Shown: piece by piece, positions 35,908 to 47,010 of the stretch | Layout of the letters: every line of letters starts with the position of its first letter | Position numbering within the stretch: position 1 is the first letter of the stretch | DNA from: Membranipora membranacea | Lineage: Eukaryota > Bryozoa > Gymnolaemata > Cheilostomatida > Membraniporidae | Direction of reading: 5' to 3' | Length of the DNA: 60,000 bases | Assembly (NCBI GenBank): GCA_914767715.1 | Contig: OU612069.1 | Span: 6,512,001-6,572,000, forward strand | The notes under the pieces: generated by a model | Database searches by the model: none | Told to the model about the DNA's origin: nothing | What the model saw: the letters and a program-made list of their open reading frames with translations, nothing else | Translations under genes and position numbers: made by a program

Positions 35908-38900
35908 TCAGTTCTTCAATTTCTTTGCAGCAGGTCCATCTACTGGTTCTGTTGGCTCAGGGCTGGGACAAACTAAGTCTCTGGTTTCAGGTGTACAGAA
36001 TTCACGGATTTCCTTGAAGAGATATGCCTGCCGCTTGTGGTCTAACCCTTCAGGCACTATCTCGGTTGGTAGACCTGATACGTTCTGCCGTAGTATAGTC
36101 TCCTCAGTCAACTCCGCGTCACTGGAAAATTTCTTTGATTGGACAACACCTACAACACATTATTATTAAGATGTTTAATGCATGCACTCAAACCAGGGCA
36201 GCCAGCCAACTCTAATTTCATCTACGGTGCAGGTCATGGTTGTTACCTTGTTTGCTAGAAGTGAAGATGAACTGCTGCTTTTCTTTTATTCCCTTCACTT
36301 TTATGCCATCTCCGAGAAAGCCTGTCCAGTCTGCCTGCTTCACAATCACTGTTCCGTCCTGACTACCGACAAGCTGATGGGTGTTTCCAGCGCATGATGA
36401 GTCAAATACCTATGAACCAGATTAGATAATCAATAATGATGTTGGGACCACTGACTGAAAACATATAGTTGTCTGACAAGGCCTCCAAACAGCAGCAGCA
36501 CAAGATCTTACCTTCGCAATGTCATCTAGGCTTGACACCAGAGTTTGGCGAAATCGTTTCTTGAATATTCCAAACATCTGGTCACACATAAACTTTGTGT
36601 GTCCAGCGATTAGAAAGTTCAGCTCAATTGTATCGTTCATCCCATTCATTACTCGCCATGCCAGGTAGAACAGCATGCAGTTGTTTTTGTTTTGTCCGCT
36701 GGAAACATGAATAACATATTACCTTATATTGCTAGAGTCATCATCCCCTAGTTTTCTCAATGAATACTGCCAGGATAATATTACAATTCAAAATTAGGGC
36801 ACCTAGGCCTTCTTACCAGCAGTTATCAGCATGAAGTATCAGCTTTGACACCCTCGGCTGGCAGGAAAGGTAGTGGTGCAGTAGTGAAATCACCAGATTA
36901 GCCCCCTTTGATGTAGATATAGCTTCGTCTATTAGATAATTAACCTGTCTGCCCGTCACCTCATTACAGATACCGAATATACCACACTTTCTCGGGGTTT
37001 TGAAATAAATAGGCCCCGGTTGATGAGGATGGTATGGATAGTGAACCTGTAATAACATAGCCAACGCTCACCATTACATTATAGGTATATGCAGTTAAAC
37101 CATTGCGTGAAATCCGCAACTAGCGGGTTTGGAAGTAAATCGAGGTGGCTGATTAAATTGAAGGGAAGCAGTGATCGGCACAGAGCATGATTGTGAGAGA
37201 AAGCGGATGTGATTAAAGATTATAGCTTTGGCTACACGACATATACCACAACAAGCTAACATACCTTGGGAGTCTCAGCTGAAATGAAATGTAATAATTG
37301 TTTGTGTGTGAATTTATAACAGTCTTGCTGCAAAAAGGGTTAGCCAGAGTTGTGCTTTTGATAGTAAATCGGTTCTCGGTCCACTTACCTGTTGGGCGAA
37401 GTCAAAGCTGATATGCATCGTTTCAGGGGGAGGCTTTTCTTTACATGCGCTGATGGAGTCATTCATATATACTCGTGCTTCCTGTGCCCTCATTAGATGT
37501 GCTTTCTGTTCTGCAAGCTTCTGAAGTTTGTTGTCATCCTGCTGGTTCACTGACCTATCAAAGATAATTTACAAGACAGTAACATCGAGGTACTCTACTA
37601 AAGTACCTCCGATCATTTAAACCAATGCTTATAGGTGAGTATTTTTAATACTCACCAGAATGCATTACTAACCTCATGAATAGAATGTTGTTTGCGTGAC
37701 ACACCCAGCAAAGGTCAGAGGAAGGCTTTGAGATGAGCAGCCAGGGCATGTGGAGGCTCCAGACGCGGCGAAAACTCTGCCTGCTGCGTGGTTTCACCAT
37801 GGCAGCGGTTGCTGAGTCTACATACTCCTGGTGAATTCCGACGATAGTCATTGAAGAGGGCAGAACCTTTACCTCCTCCTTAGAGAAACCTGGCGAGTAA
37901 CACATAGTCATGATTAAAGTGATTGTTCAGGATCATACAACGTCTGAAGGACAATAATACAAATGATGATATGCCTTACCTGGAACTCGTCCCGGTAGAG
38001 CTAAGCTGTGTATAGCGGCGATGTTGCCTAGAAACTTGATGATGAAGGTTGTATCTTCAATTGTCAGGGATGCATTATTCCTGCCTTTCTTGAAAAAATC
38101 TCTTGGAACTACCCCGACCTCCTTATAGTGTTTGATGAGCTTTTTGAGTGTGTTGTTCCCTATCCCGTGTAACACCATGAATGTTGGGCGGCAGAGAGGC
38201 TTTCCTAAAAAATAGTTAAAAGTGTAGCTTAGTATAGTATTAGTATACGAAATTATGTACTATAGGCTAACTAAATCATGATAGCTTACATTTTCACCAC
38301 TGATATCAGCGAAGGCAAGCAGGTTTTACAATCAATTTGCCCCACAAAACCTCAATTGACATACTAAAGAGGATGGTCAAACATTATTGTAACACGTACC
38401 CTCGAGTTTAAATTCACAACGAGTGCGCTCTCGCTGCTTCTCCTTGTGCTTTGTCTCTTTACCTAGGGCGGCACTCGTATGTATCCCTACAGATATCTTT
38501 CCCAGTACAACCATGTCTTTCTCTGCTGGAGTGAGGGATTCATAGTATACCAGCTGGTTGAGCATTTCTTCTGAATCAAACTGGCTGATACAATTCTTCT
38601 TGCATGGACACTTGAATTTCTTCAGCATGCTCTGTCTTTTTGTGAGCCCATCCTCAAAGTTGCCTGCAGCTGGCTGGATTGGATAGGTAACTGTCTGACC
38701 CTGATTATCCCCAGCAGCTCCACCATGGGTATCAGCAGCAGCAATATCAACTTGTTGGGCCAAGTCACCATCATGTTGTTTGTTTCTCAAAGTCACTGCT
38801 ACTTCACTACTACTTTCACAACCCTCCTCATCACTGAAATCTAACTCAATGTTCCTGTCATTAGCACAAGCTGATGTCCAGTCACTGTCTTCATTATCAC

Positions 38901-38991
38901 TATCATCAGCTCTTTCAGTCAGATCAAAATATTCCCCAGTAACTTCATCTAATAGTGACTCAAAATCTACAATCTTCCCTGAATCCGCCAT
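35908..38991 (-). CDS. Spliced DUF7869-type transposase-like protein, 8 exons, 673 aa
   Basis: Exons on the minus strand: 38991-38400, 38204-37980, 37889-37673, 37554-37389, 37046-36817, 36698-36512, 36409-36247, 36149-35908. All seven introns (90-342 nt) are GT-AG, phases agree at every junction, and the sum is 2022 nt ending in TGA, so the gene is intact. The start ATG has a good context (aaaATGG). The N-terminus is acidic (residues about 10-65). A cysteine cluster KCPCKKNC lies near residue 127, followed by a basic linker. The C-terminal half has FDFAQQ (Asp396), LHADNC plus GQNKNN across the exon 5/6 junction (Asp474) and GHTKFMCDQMFG (Asp516). These resemble an RNase H-fold DDD triad and the uncharacterised DUF7869-type family as I remember it. 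The C-terminus PAAKKLKN looks like a c-Myc-type nuclear localisation signal. The transposase role is inferred from the flanking TIRs, the TA duplication and these motifs. Confidence 0.8.
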
Positions 38992-38994
38992 TTT

Positions 38995-39105
38995 GTGTAC
39001 TTCCTGTTTGCTTGGTTACCACTTTGTAGGTCAAATAAGTAGTAAGCAATGTGAATTGGCCAATGAAACCCAGATATTCAGATTCAGAAGGCTTTGATTG
39101 GTCAG
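38995..39105 (-). promoter_or_regulatory. Putative promoter of the transposon gene (CCAAT boxes and ETS-like site)
   Basis: Upstream of the ATG on the minus strand: an ETS-like CAGGAAGT (complement of 38999-39006), a palindromic attggccaat at 39055-39064, and a further inverted CCAAT at 39097-39101. No TATA box. CCAAT pairs 60-110 bp before a start are common in TATA-less metazoan promoters. Inference only. Confidence 0.4.
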
Positions 39106-39185
39106 AAAACTTGGAAACTAGAAATTGATATTAGTAATGATATTTTAACATAGTAATCTTCAAAGGCTTATAACTCACAATAGAG

Positions 39186-39224
39186 CCTGCCGCGTTATGG
39201 ACCTTTTAGATAGGACATGCCACA
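39186..39224 (-). repeat. Right terminal inverted repeat
   Basis: Counterpart of 35395-35433; lies at the 5' side of the transposon gene. Confidence 0.85.
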
Positions 39225-42099
39225 TATATTTAAAGTAGTCCTAAGTGTCGATAACAGATGCTTAAACATCATAAATTTAAATTGACATAAACATGAGACA
39301 AGACCTAGGCAAGGCACACATACACAAGGCATATCAATTCCACCATCAAGTGGTACCATTATTTATACCTCTCAACAGTTTTAATATGTATATAAGTGAT
39401 GATGAAATAGTAGTTGAATTAAGGTTGTATCCCTAAACATGTTGATTCATAATTCTTAGGTGGACCTGTGGCTGTTATTTGAGATTACTGTAATGTTGTA
39501 AGTCCGGAAACCTAATTCAGCCACTTGAAGGCAAGAATTTGGCTTTTATTCAAATTATGTAGCTTGTTGTATGGTGATAACCTTTGTGTGTGATGCTACA
39601 ATGGTTATGATAATCGTTTTATACATTTTTTGTTCCTTATTAGGATATATTTTCTTATTTACGTGTTCTGCAGCTAACTGCGTACCTAATCTCTTTTTCG
39701 GTTTGTACCTAACTTTGAGAAGCCTAGGTGATGTCTGTGAGATATAGAGATGCTTCTTCTAAAATCTTTCATTCAAGTAAGTTTTAGCAGAGTGTCGTTA
39801 TAAATGACATTAATATTTGTTATGTTTTTATTACGTTCTCTCAAGCAAAGTTTTACTTGTTTTACTCTTTCACTTGAGCTTTTGAGAGGAAATCTGAGAA
39901 TAGCCACATCTTTGCGTCCTGATCTTGAATATCTTTCGCAGAACAATAAGTTCCTAATTCATAATAAATAAGCTATAATCAATAAATTGGCTTGCGCCAT
40001 AAACAGAACTCGAATTTATCCCTGTTGTTAGGGGAACACCACAGCCACTGGGATTTAATAAAACATTGAAAATCAATAAATCTATTACAGAATAGGTGCT
40101 CAATTAGTCTGTGTCCGAATCACTTACAACTCATATGTTTCTGTCCAGTGACCAGCAATGCATTATATCTAACACCAAACAATACTTAGTGACTCTGTCA
40201 AGGTATGTAGGCCTATTATGATACAATACTGACTTAATATAAATGTGTGGTACCCAGTCATTAGGAAGTGCAGTGAAGTGAAAAGGTTATGTTTGTCATC
40301 TAACATGTCAGCTCTTTGTTGTTTGATCTCAAGCAAAGTTTGTATGCAGTAGATGCCTGGCACTGAGAATTTTACTCTGAATAATAATAGAAAATATGAC
40401 TGTGTATACAGAAGCTTACCGAATCAGCCGAATGATTACTGAAAATAAGCGAAGGCTCTCAAAAATTATTAATCCAACTAATCTGTGACTTTCCCTTGTA
40501 CAGTGAGAGCTAGAGCTTGATAGTCGTACCATCACAAAATTCGGCGGTGTTTCTTAGATTAATTAATCATTGATATACAGGCAGCTGAACAGAGCGCTAT
40601 ACCGTGGATTTAGGATTTATCGCATGATGAGATAGATCTTGACAAAAAACTTCCTTGTTTTCATACTTTATAGTAATCGGCTACATTTTAGTAATTGCTA
40701 CGGGATAATACACCCTAGGCATCGTACCTTTGAACTTAATATAACTAAATGGTATTGGAAATCTCAGATTATCTTAATCTTTACCAGAAAGTGATGACGT
40801 AATGGAGTCATTTGCCTAATAATCAAGTTATTGATGGCCATTTGATAATATTTTGGCAGCTCAAGCAATATTTATCAAGCTGGTTTACATTGCCATACAG
40901 AGCAGCACCAACCTTTCTTGCACTAATTAACGACAGTCCAAGGCTTGCCAAAGTAGTTGTTATTATTGTGATTACCGAGTTATAGATTCGCTTAGTTGTT
41001 TTTGTAAATACAGGATTTTCAAGTGGAGATTTGGAGTGAACGTCATCACAAATATTTTCTTGAATTAATATCAAAAAATGTATTATTGTTATAAAATTAT
41101 GGTTATTAAAGTACTGTACAACTATCCGTTAGAAACTGTGTCGTTTGCATATATAAGCCTGCATGACAAGAATAAGTACCATTTTCAACAGCATGATAAT
41201 ACCGTTCGAATTTGTAAGAACAGAATTCCTAATCTGGCAATCAGTTGGCGTAGAATTGTGATACAGATAGCAGTTTGAACTTGATCTGTGCTGCCCAAAA
41301 GCTGAAAGCTTCAATTCAGTGTCAATTAACTTAATAGATGATCAATTTTGAATTGTGTGCACAATAAGTTTTGCTAATATTGTCAAATTGTTAATATCGA
41401 GTCGTAATATAATTGCATATGTATGTGCTTTCATTTTTCCTTCCTAAGTTCCCAATTTTAAGATTTCCTTAAAGGTTGGTTAGTGTAAAGGGGTCAGACT
41501 AATGTTGTCCTGACCCCTTTTAGCACCGCTATAGGGAAGCGCATCTCGCTTAGTCAAAGGTACTACTGTTGCAAGCATCTGAGTCACATGTTTGTTTCAG
41601 ATATTTATAGGTATTTCTGGTGATGTAAGTTACGTGACTCGGATGTGAAACTCAATCTATAATTGCTGACTAAAAATATAGACTTAATATATAAATATAA
41701 ATGTTTAATTAAACTTGTTTTCTAGTGATGTATGTTATCCGATTCAATTAATCAATCCATAATGTGGAATATTCACTAGCCTTAGCTTCTGACTGGTATA
41801 ATTGTGATGCATTGTTACTCGGTGCATCAAAGACAGATGTTATGACAGTCTCCTGTTTTGATTTGAGTTGATTTTATCTAACTTATTGTTCAGGGCATGT
41901 TGTCCTCAAATATTCTGAGAAATTTAAATATTCAGAAGTAATTTCAAAATAAAAATATGAGTTTTAAATCCCATGTCGATGTGATTAAACAAAACCTAAC
42001 CCAGTCATAGCAAACTTTAAGAGAAATCACCATACTCAAAGGGAACAAACTAATTGTACAAAAATTCAGATATACTACTGTAGCAAGCATCTGTCTCAC
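39225..42099 (+). repeat. Mosaic module array, version I, copy 4
   Basis: Continues the module interrupted by the transposon ('tatttaaagtagtcctaag'), then 'gttctgcagctaactgcgtacc' near 39666, 'gtgctcaattagtctgtgtcc' near 40097, 'gggataatacaccctaggcatcg' near 40702, 'ccatacagagcagcaccaacc' near 40892, 'cgttagaaactgtgtcg' near 41127, 'attgttaatatcgagtcg' near 41388, 'actactgttgcaagcatctgag' near 41561, and the LINE fragment 'gacaagt...aatttaaatattcag' near 41920. The G-tract part is missing (jump near 40650). Confidence 0.8.
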
Positions 42100-42240
42100 C
42101 TCTCCGGAAGGCCAGTTAATCCACAGTAACTCGCATCTATACTCTTCAATGATGGTATTTTCCCCAATCCTGCAGGTAATGTCTGTAGGCCCCTATTGAA
42201 ACTAACCTCTAACAACTCCAGTCCTGGCAGTTTGCAGATG
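42100..42240 (-). CDS. LRR exon, cassette 2 (phase 1-1, 141 nt)
   Basis: Acceptor AG at 42241-42242 after a pyrimidine-rich stretch; donor GTGAGA starting at 42099. Open in phase 1 for 47 codons. It encodes two LRRs: LELLEVSFNRGLQTLPAGL, then KIPSLKSIDASYCGLTGLP. Compared with cassettes 1, 3 and 4 the framework Leu/Asn/Pro residues are kept, while exposed strand positions change (SFN; IDASY). Preceded and followed by module sequence shared with 6.8, 50.8 and 55.6 kb. Probably an internal exon of a large minus-strand LRR gene whose other exons lie outside, or of a dispersed pseudogene family. Confidence 0.75.
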
Positions 42241-42299
42241 CTGTGGTGGATAAATAACAGAATGTTAAAATACCATGCAATACTGCTTGTCAGTTCATG

Positions 42300-43640
42300 G
42301 AGCAAACACAATTGAGCAACAACTTTGATCTATGAGAGAAATTTTTAGACTGATCAATTACCAAGGAAAAATTGTACCTATCAGATTTAGATTTTGCATT
42401 CTGAATAGATTTGGGTTTCCTTTTATTGCAAGTATCGGAGGAGATAATAGTAACCATATATCATATGAACTGCAATCTGACGTTTCAGATATGAATAAGT
42501 ATTTATAGTGATGCAAGTTATTTGATTCAATTTATCAATTGATAGTGACATCTCACTCCATCCCTAAAAAAATATGGTACATTGTCTAGCCTTTGCTTTT
42601 GACTGGTATAATTGTAATAACTTGTTACTCAATGCATCAAAGACAGATGCAATGACCTTGTTCTACTTCGATATTGATTTGATTTTCTCAAACTTATTTT
42701 TCAGGGCATGTCCTTCTAGCAGTGTGAGAAACTAAACCATGAAGCAATTTGAAAAAAAAAGAGATAAATGTAACTTTAAATCCAATGACAGTGAGATTGA
42801 ACGAAACCTAACCCAATCGGAGCAAACTTTGAGAGAAATCGTAAGTTTTGAAATGGAAAGTTTGCTGCAGTCGTGTAGGCATGGGTAAATATAACCAAAG
42901 ATTGAATATGCCACTCCATTTCCTTATTGCTCTAATGAATATATTTGAAGTAGTCCTAAGACTTAATAACAGATGCTTAAACATCATAAATCTAAATTGA
43001 CATAAACGTGAGAAAAGACAAAGGCAAGGCACACATACACAAGGCATATCAATTCCACCATCAAGTGGTACCATTATCTATACCTCTCAACAGTTTTAAT
43101 ATGTATATAAGTGATGATGAAATAATAGTTGAATTAAGGTTGTATCCCTAAACATGTTGATTCATAATTCTTAGGTGGACCTGTGGCTGTTATTTGAGAT
43201 TACTGTAATGTTGTAAGTCCGGAAACCTAATTCAGCCACTTGAAGGCAAGCATTTGGCTTTTATTCAAATTGTGTAGCTTGCTGTATGGTCATAACCTTT
43301 GTGTGTGATGCTACAATGGTTATGATAATTGTGTATTTATTTTTCGTTTCTTATTAGGGTATATTTTCTTATTTATGTGTTCTGCAGCTAGCTGCGTACA
43401 AAATCTGTTTCTCGGTTTGTACCTAATATAGAGAAGCCTAGGTGATGACTGTGAAATGAAAAGTTGATTCTTCTAAAATCTTTCATTCAAGTAATTTTTA
43501 GCAGAGAGCAAGTAATGTCTTTATAAATGACATTAATTTTTGTGATGTTTTTTATTATGTTCTCTCAAGCAAAGTTTTGCTTGTTTTACTCTTTCACTTG
43601 AGCTTTTGAACAGGAAATCTGAGAGTAGCAACATCTTTGC
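42300..43640 (+). repeat. LINE-derived and a-d modules, copy 5
   Basis: 'gactggtataattgtaataa' near 42601, 'ttctcaaacttatttttcag' near 42684, 'gcagtcgtgtaggcatggg' near 42867, 'ctctaatgaatatatttgaagtag' near 42930 (the empty site for the transposon at 35395), 'ttctgcagctagctgcgtac' near 43380, 'cacttgagcttttgaacagg' near 43597. Confidence 0.8.
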
Positions 43641-46600
43641 GTGTTGATCAGTAAGTCCCAAATGCCGATAATACTGATAAACCTATGGCATAAAATAATT
43701 AAATTAAAAATGGCAATCAGTTGCCACAATTCTGGAAATTGGTATTACATATCTTTTTCAGCATATTAACAACACTCTGAATCATCAAAATCAAAAATAA
43801 AGTCTGCTGTGGCTGGCCGGTGGCTATATTTTGGTGTGCTTAATGCTGTTTGCTGACAAAACACTAGGGTCTAGAAGTTTTGAAATATTACCACACAACG
43901 CAGTGGATTTGCTGTGTGTGCCCCTGAGCGATGTAAGATGGTTGAGATACAATGCTTGGATGCTGTTTGAATTTGCTACTCTGTGACAGGGATTTGCGAG
44001 ATCTAGTTTCTATTATCAGTGCTAATAGTGTTGCTTGATGTGTAAATTCGCTGTAAGGTTATGATCTGGGCAAGATACTGAAACTTGGTGGCCTGAAGTT
44101 AGAAGAGGCAAGCTCATAAAACTTGACAAGTTATCTTATAGGTATAAAAAAATTAAGAGTGTATTGTGATCACATTAACCCCCCTGTACTGTAATGACTT
44201 GGTAAAATAATGAATAAATCTGCCAGACCATGTTTTAGAATCCCAATATTTCTCTGTCATGTGGAGGTTTCTAAACTCACTGGTTCTTCTACCATACCTA
44301 GGTACTCTTTATATTCTGCTTTCACAATTAAATATGGGTTCCATTTTCATATTACGAACAAAAATCTAAGTCGGCATTCGATACTCATAATCTGATATTA
44401 TTTCAAGTGATGTCATGTTAAGAGACAAGGCTACAGGTTCACATCAAATCTTCATATGCTAAGCCTGATTCTTTTCAATAGAGGATAAATGTAGCATGTC
44501 AGCTTGCATCCAAATTTTATATGAGAAATGCTACATTAAATGAATGGAAACTACGATAGAGTGATGCTAAATAATTCATCCATGGGCAACGTCACAACTA
44601 GGTCACACAACAAATTTGATGCTTCAAGCATTTGTAGAAGTGCACTTTAATTGAATCATCTGGTTAATAAAATGAAATTCATGATTTTTTGCGTTGATTT
44701 GTGGATCAAATAGCAATTAAACCACCAAGCCTGGACAATAACTTTCAAACATTTTGTGATGGTCTCTGCATCAAATTTTAAAAATGTAGGGGGAGATAAA
44801 GAGGAGACCATATAAGTCACTGAGAAGCAGATATAAAATCAAGTTGAGAAGAAGATGCTGCTGTTTGTTACGCAATTTTGAAACTCGTAAATCCGATCAA
44901 TATTGATTGAGTTATGAACATAAAACCTGAATTGTTGACAGTAAATCAATGTGAATATCATTGATTACTTAACCTGCCAATGACATTGCGTTGCCCACAA
45001 TTGAGGCCAGTTATACTTCAGTTACATGTAGTGTCCTGTATAGGTGTATAATTAAGTCTATGGGTGCAATTGATTATATTACAAAAATTAATAAATTTTT
45101 TTTTATCATATTCAAATTAAGGTGCAATAATCTAGTATTTACCCTTAAATGTACAGCCTATATCGTGCTCGTAAAATTGGTCAGAGCTTTACAGTGTCAC
45201 AATTCATAAATTAGTAATATTTTCTTCTAAACTTGTCCGTGATAATTTATAATCATTTAGTTGAGGGACAAAAAATCATGCTGCTCGATATTTTGGTAGG
45301 TATACTCTTAATCTTTACCAGTAGGGGATGTTCTAATGAAGTCATTTGCCCAACAATGATGTAGGGTTATTGACATTTTAAATTTCGGAATATTTTTTCA
45401 ATAAAGTAATTGTTATTATTATAATTACCTAACTATGGATTTAATTACTTCTTTTTATGAGAATAATACAGAATCTTCAAGTGGGAGATGTGGGATGGAA
45501 GTCAACAAAAGTATTTTGATATAGAAATACATATTATTGTGATATGGTCATTAGAGTATTTTAAGCAATAGTAGGGCTTTTGGTTAGAAGATGCGTCTTT
45601 GCCCATTTAAGCCTGCATTACAACATTAAAATCCATTTTTCAACAGCAAAATTGGAGCAAGGGAATTTGTAAGAAGATAATTCCTAATTTAGCGATATGT
45701 TGGTGTAAACTTGTGAAACAGATAGTGGTGTGAACTTGATCAGTGCTGCCAAAACATGAATTTACTATTGCATTCATTGTATATATGAAGCAAATTGGTA
45801 TATATTGAATTTAATTATTTTCAATAACTTGGACTATGAGCCTGTCTGCCAACATGTCTGACAAGCAACAAAATCGATAAGGTGGTAACAACAGTAATTA
45901 TTTTTGTCTCTTTGTCCTGTGACAGTAATTATTTTCTCTTCTCGTTTTTGTAAATGCTTTTGAGAGAGAAACTGCTTTAGTTCATAAAATTAAGAAAGTG
46001 TAGCGACACATCTGGCAGTTCAATGATTCAATGAAATATCAAGCTGTGTTGATACCTTTAGTCAGTGTTGATTTTTATTTTTAAGCACTCACCACCAGGT
46101 AAGTGGCTGACAGGATACCCGACCGTCAGCCTGTGTCCATGCGGACACAGGTTTGGGGACAACCTTTACTGGACCGGTATAGACGGAAGGGCAACTTGTT
46201 TTAATGGACAGACCAATTTTGCTCAACAGGCATGGGCGGATAGTCAAAACGGAATTCTCTGGCCCCTAGTGAAATTACATTGTTGCTAGCATGGTGCCTA
46301 GTTGACATTATCCTGAAAACAGCTTAAATTAAGAGATTGTATGTGCCAGTTAAAAGTCTTCATCCACAAGAAGAGATGCTAGAGCCCGTGTAAAATTTAC
46401 AGAAATTTGGAGCAGTCCAGTGCTCTAAATAGCAACATTGCTCTTGTATGATGACTGTTATGACAAAATACTTTAAAATACCACCTGTATTACTGACCCT
46501 TATTTGAGCAGACCTAAAGAGACTTAGATGAGCATGCATGCAATGACTGGTTCATGTTCTAGCTTGAATTTAAAAACCCAATCATAGCAAGCAAGCATTT

Positions 46601-47010
46601 TCACATTTACTACACGGCACTTAGACGTACTTCTTGTGTTACACTTGTTTAGACAAAGAGGGGAATAGGTGACAATAACAGCAGGTAATCCCATTATTAT
46701 GTCATAAAACTGATCAGTGTAAACATCCCTCAATCTCAAGCCAACATTTGGTGATGCTCACTTCCTTTTGTCATCATTGATCTAATCCAAGATCTTGCCA
46801 ATGCGACATCCATCAAATTAAGTCACAATATATCGAAACAGTCTTTTAGAAACGAATCTGATCAAACACCGGTTTTGTCTTGACATACTCATTCGAGAAC
46901 AAACTACAGCAGCCTGGCTAGCATTCCTGCTTAAGGAAAGCGAGTTGTAAGACTGCATAAAATGAAAAAAGAGGAGGCAATCTTACTTGGAAAATATCCA
47001 GTCTTGTCTT
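43641..47010 (+). repeat. Mosaic module array, version II, copy B
   Basis: 'caaatgccgataatactgat' near 43659, 'gtctagaagttttgaaat' near 43870, 'cttggtggcctgaagttag' near 44085, 'aatgaataaatctgccaga' near 44208, 'ccgatcaatattgattgag' near 44893, 'ccagtaggggatgttc' near 45318, 'gcttttggttagaagatgcg' near 45576, 'ggctgacaggatacccgacc' near 46106, 'gacttagatgagcatgcatgc' near 46522, 'cttgacatactcattcgagaac' near 46879. The small open frames at 44210-44395 and 46065-46289 are not kept open across the sister copies in a way that suggests coding. Confidence 0.8.

Larger units (their letters stand above)
35395..39224 (-). mobile_element. Apparently intact DNA transposon, 3830 bp, with TIRs and TA target duplication
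   Basis: Terminal inverted repeats are imperfect. Left end starts 'tgtggtgtgtcccatcaaaa'; right end, reverse complemented, starts 'tgtggcatgtcctatctaaa'. 26 of the first 30 positions match, and weaker matching continues to about 39. TA at 35393-35394 and again at 39225-39226 flank it. Removing the element and one TA restores 'ctctaatgaatatatttaaagtag', nearly identical to the uninterrupted sister module at 42930-42955. The only gene, on the minus strand, is open through all eight exons. TA duplications occur in several superfamilies, and I cannot assign one from the ends alone. Confidence 0.9.

Noticed and set aside
38780-39097. 105-codon plus-strand frame over exon 1 of the transposon gene
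   Set aside because: Antisense shadow of the acidic, Ser/Asp-rich exon 1.
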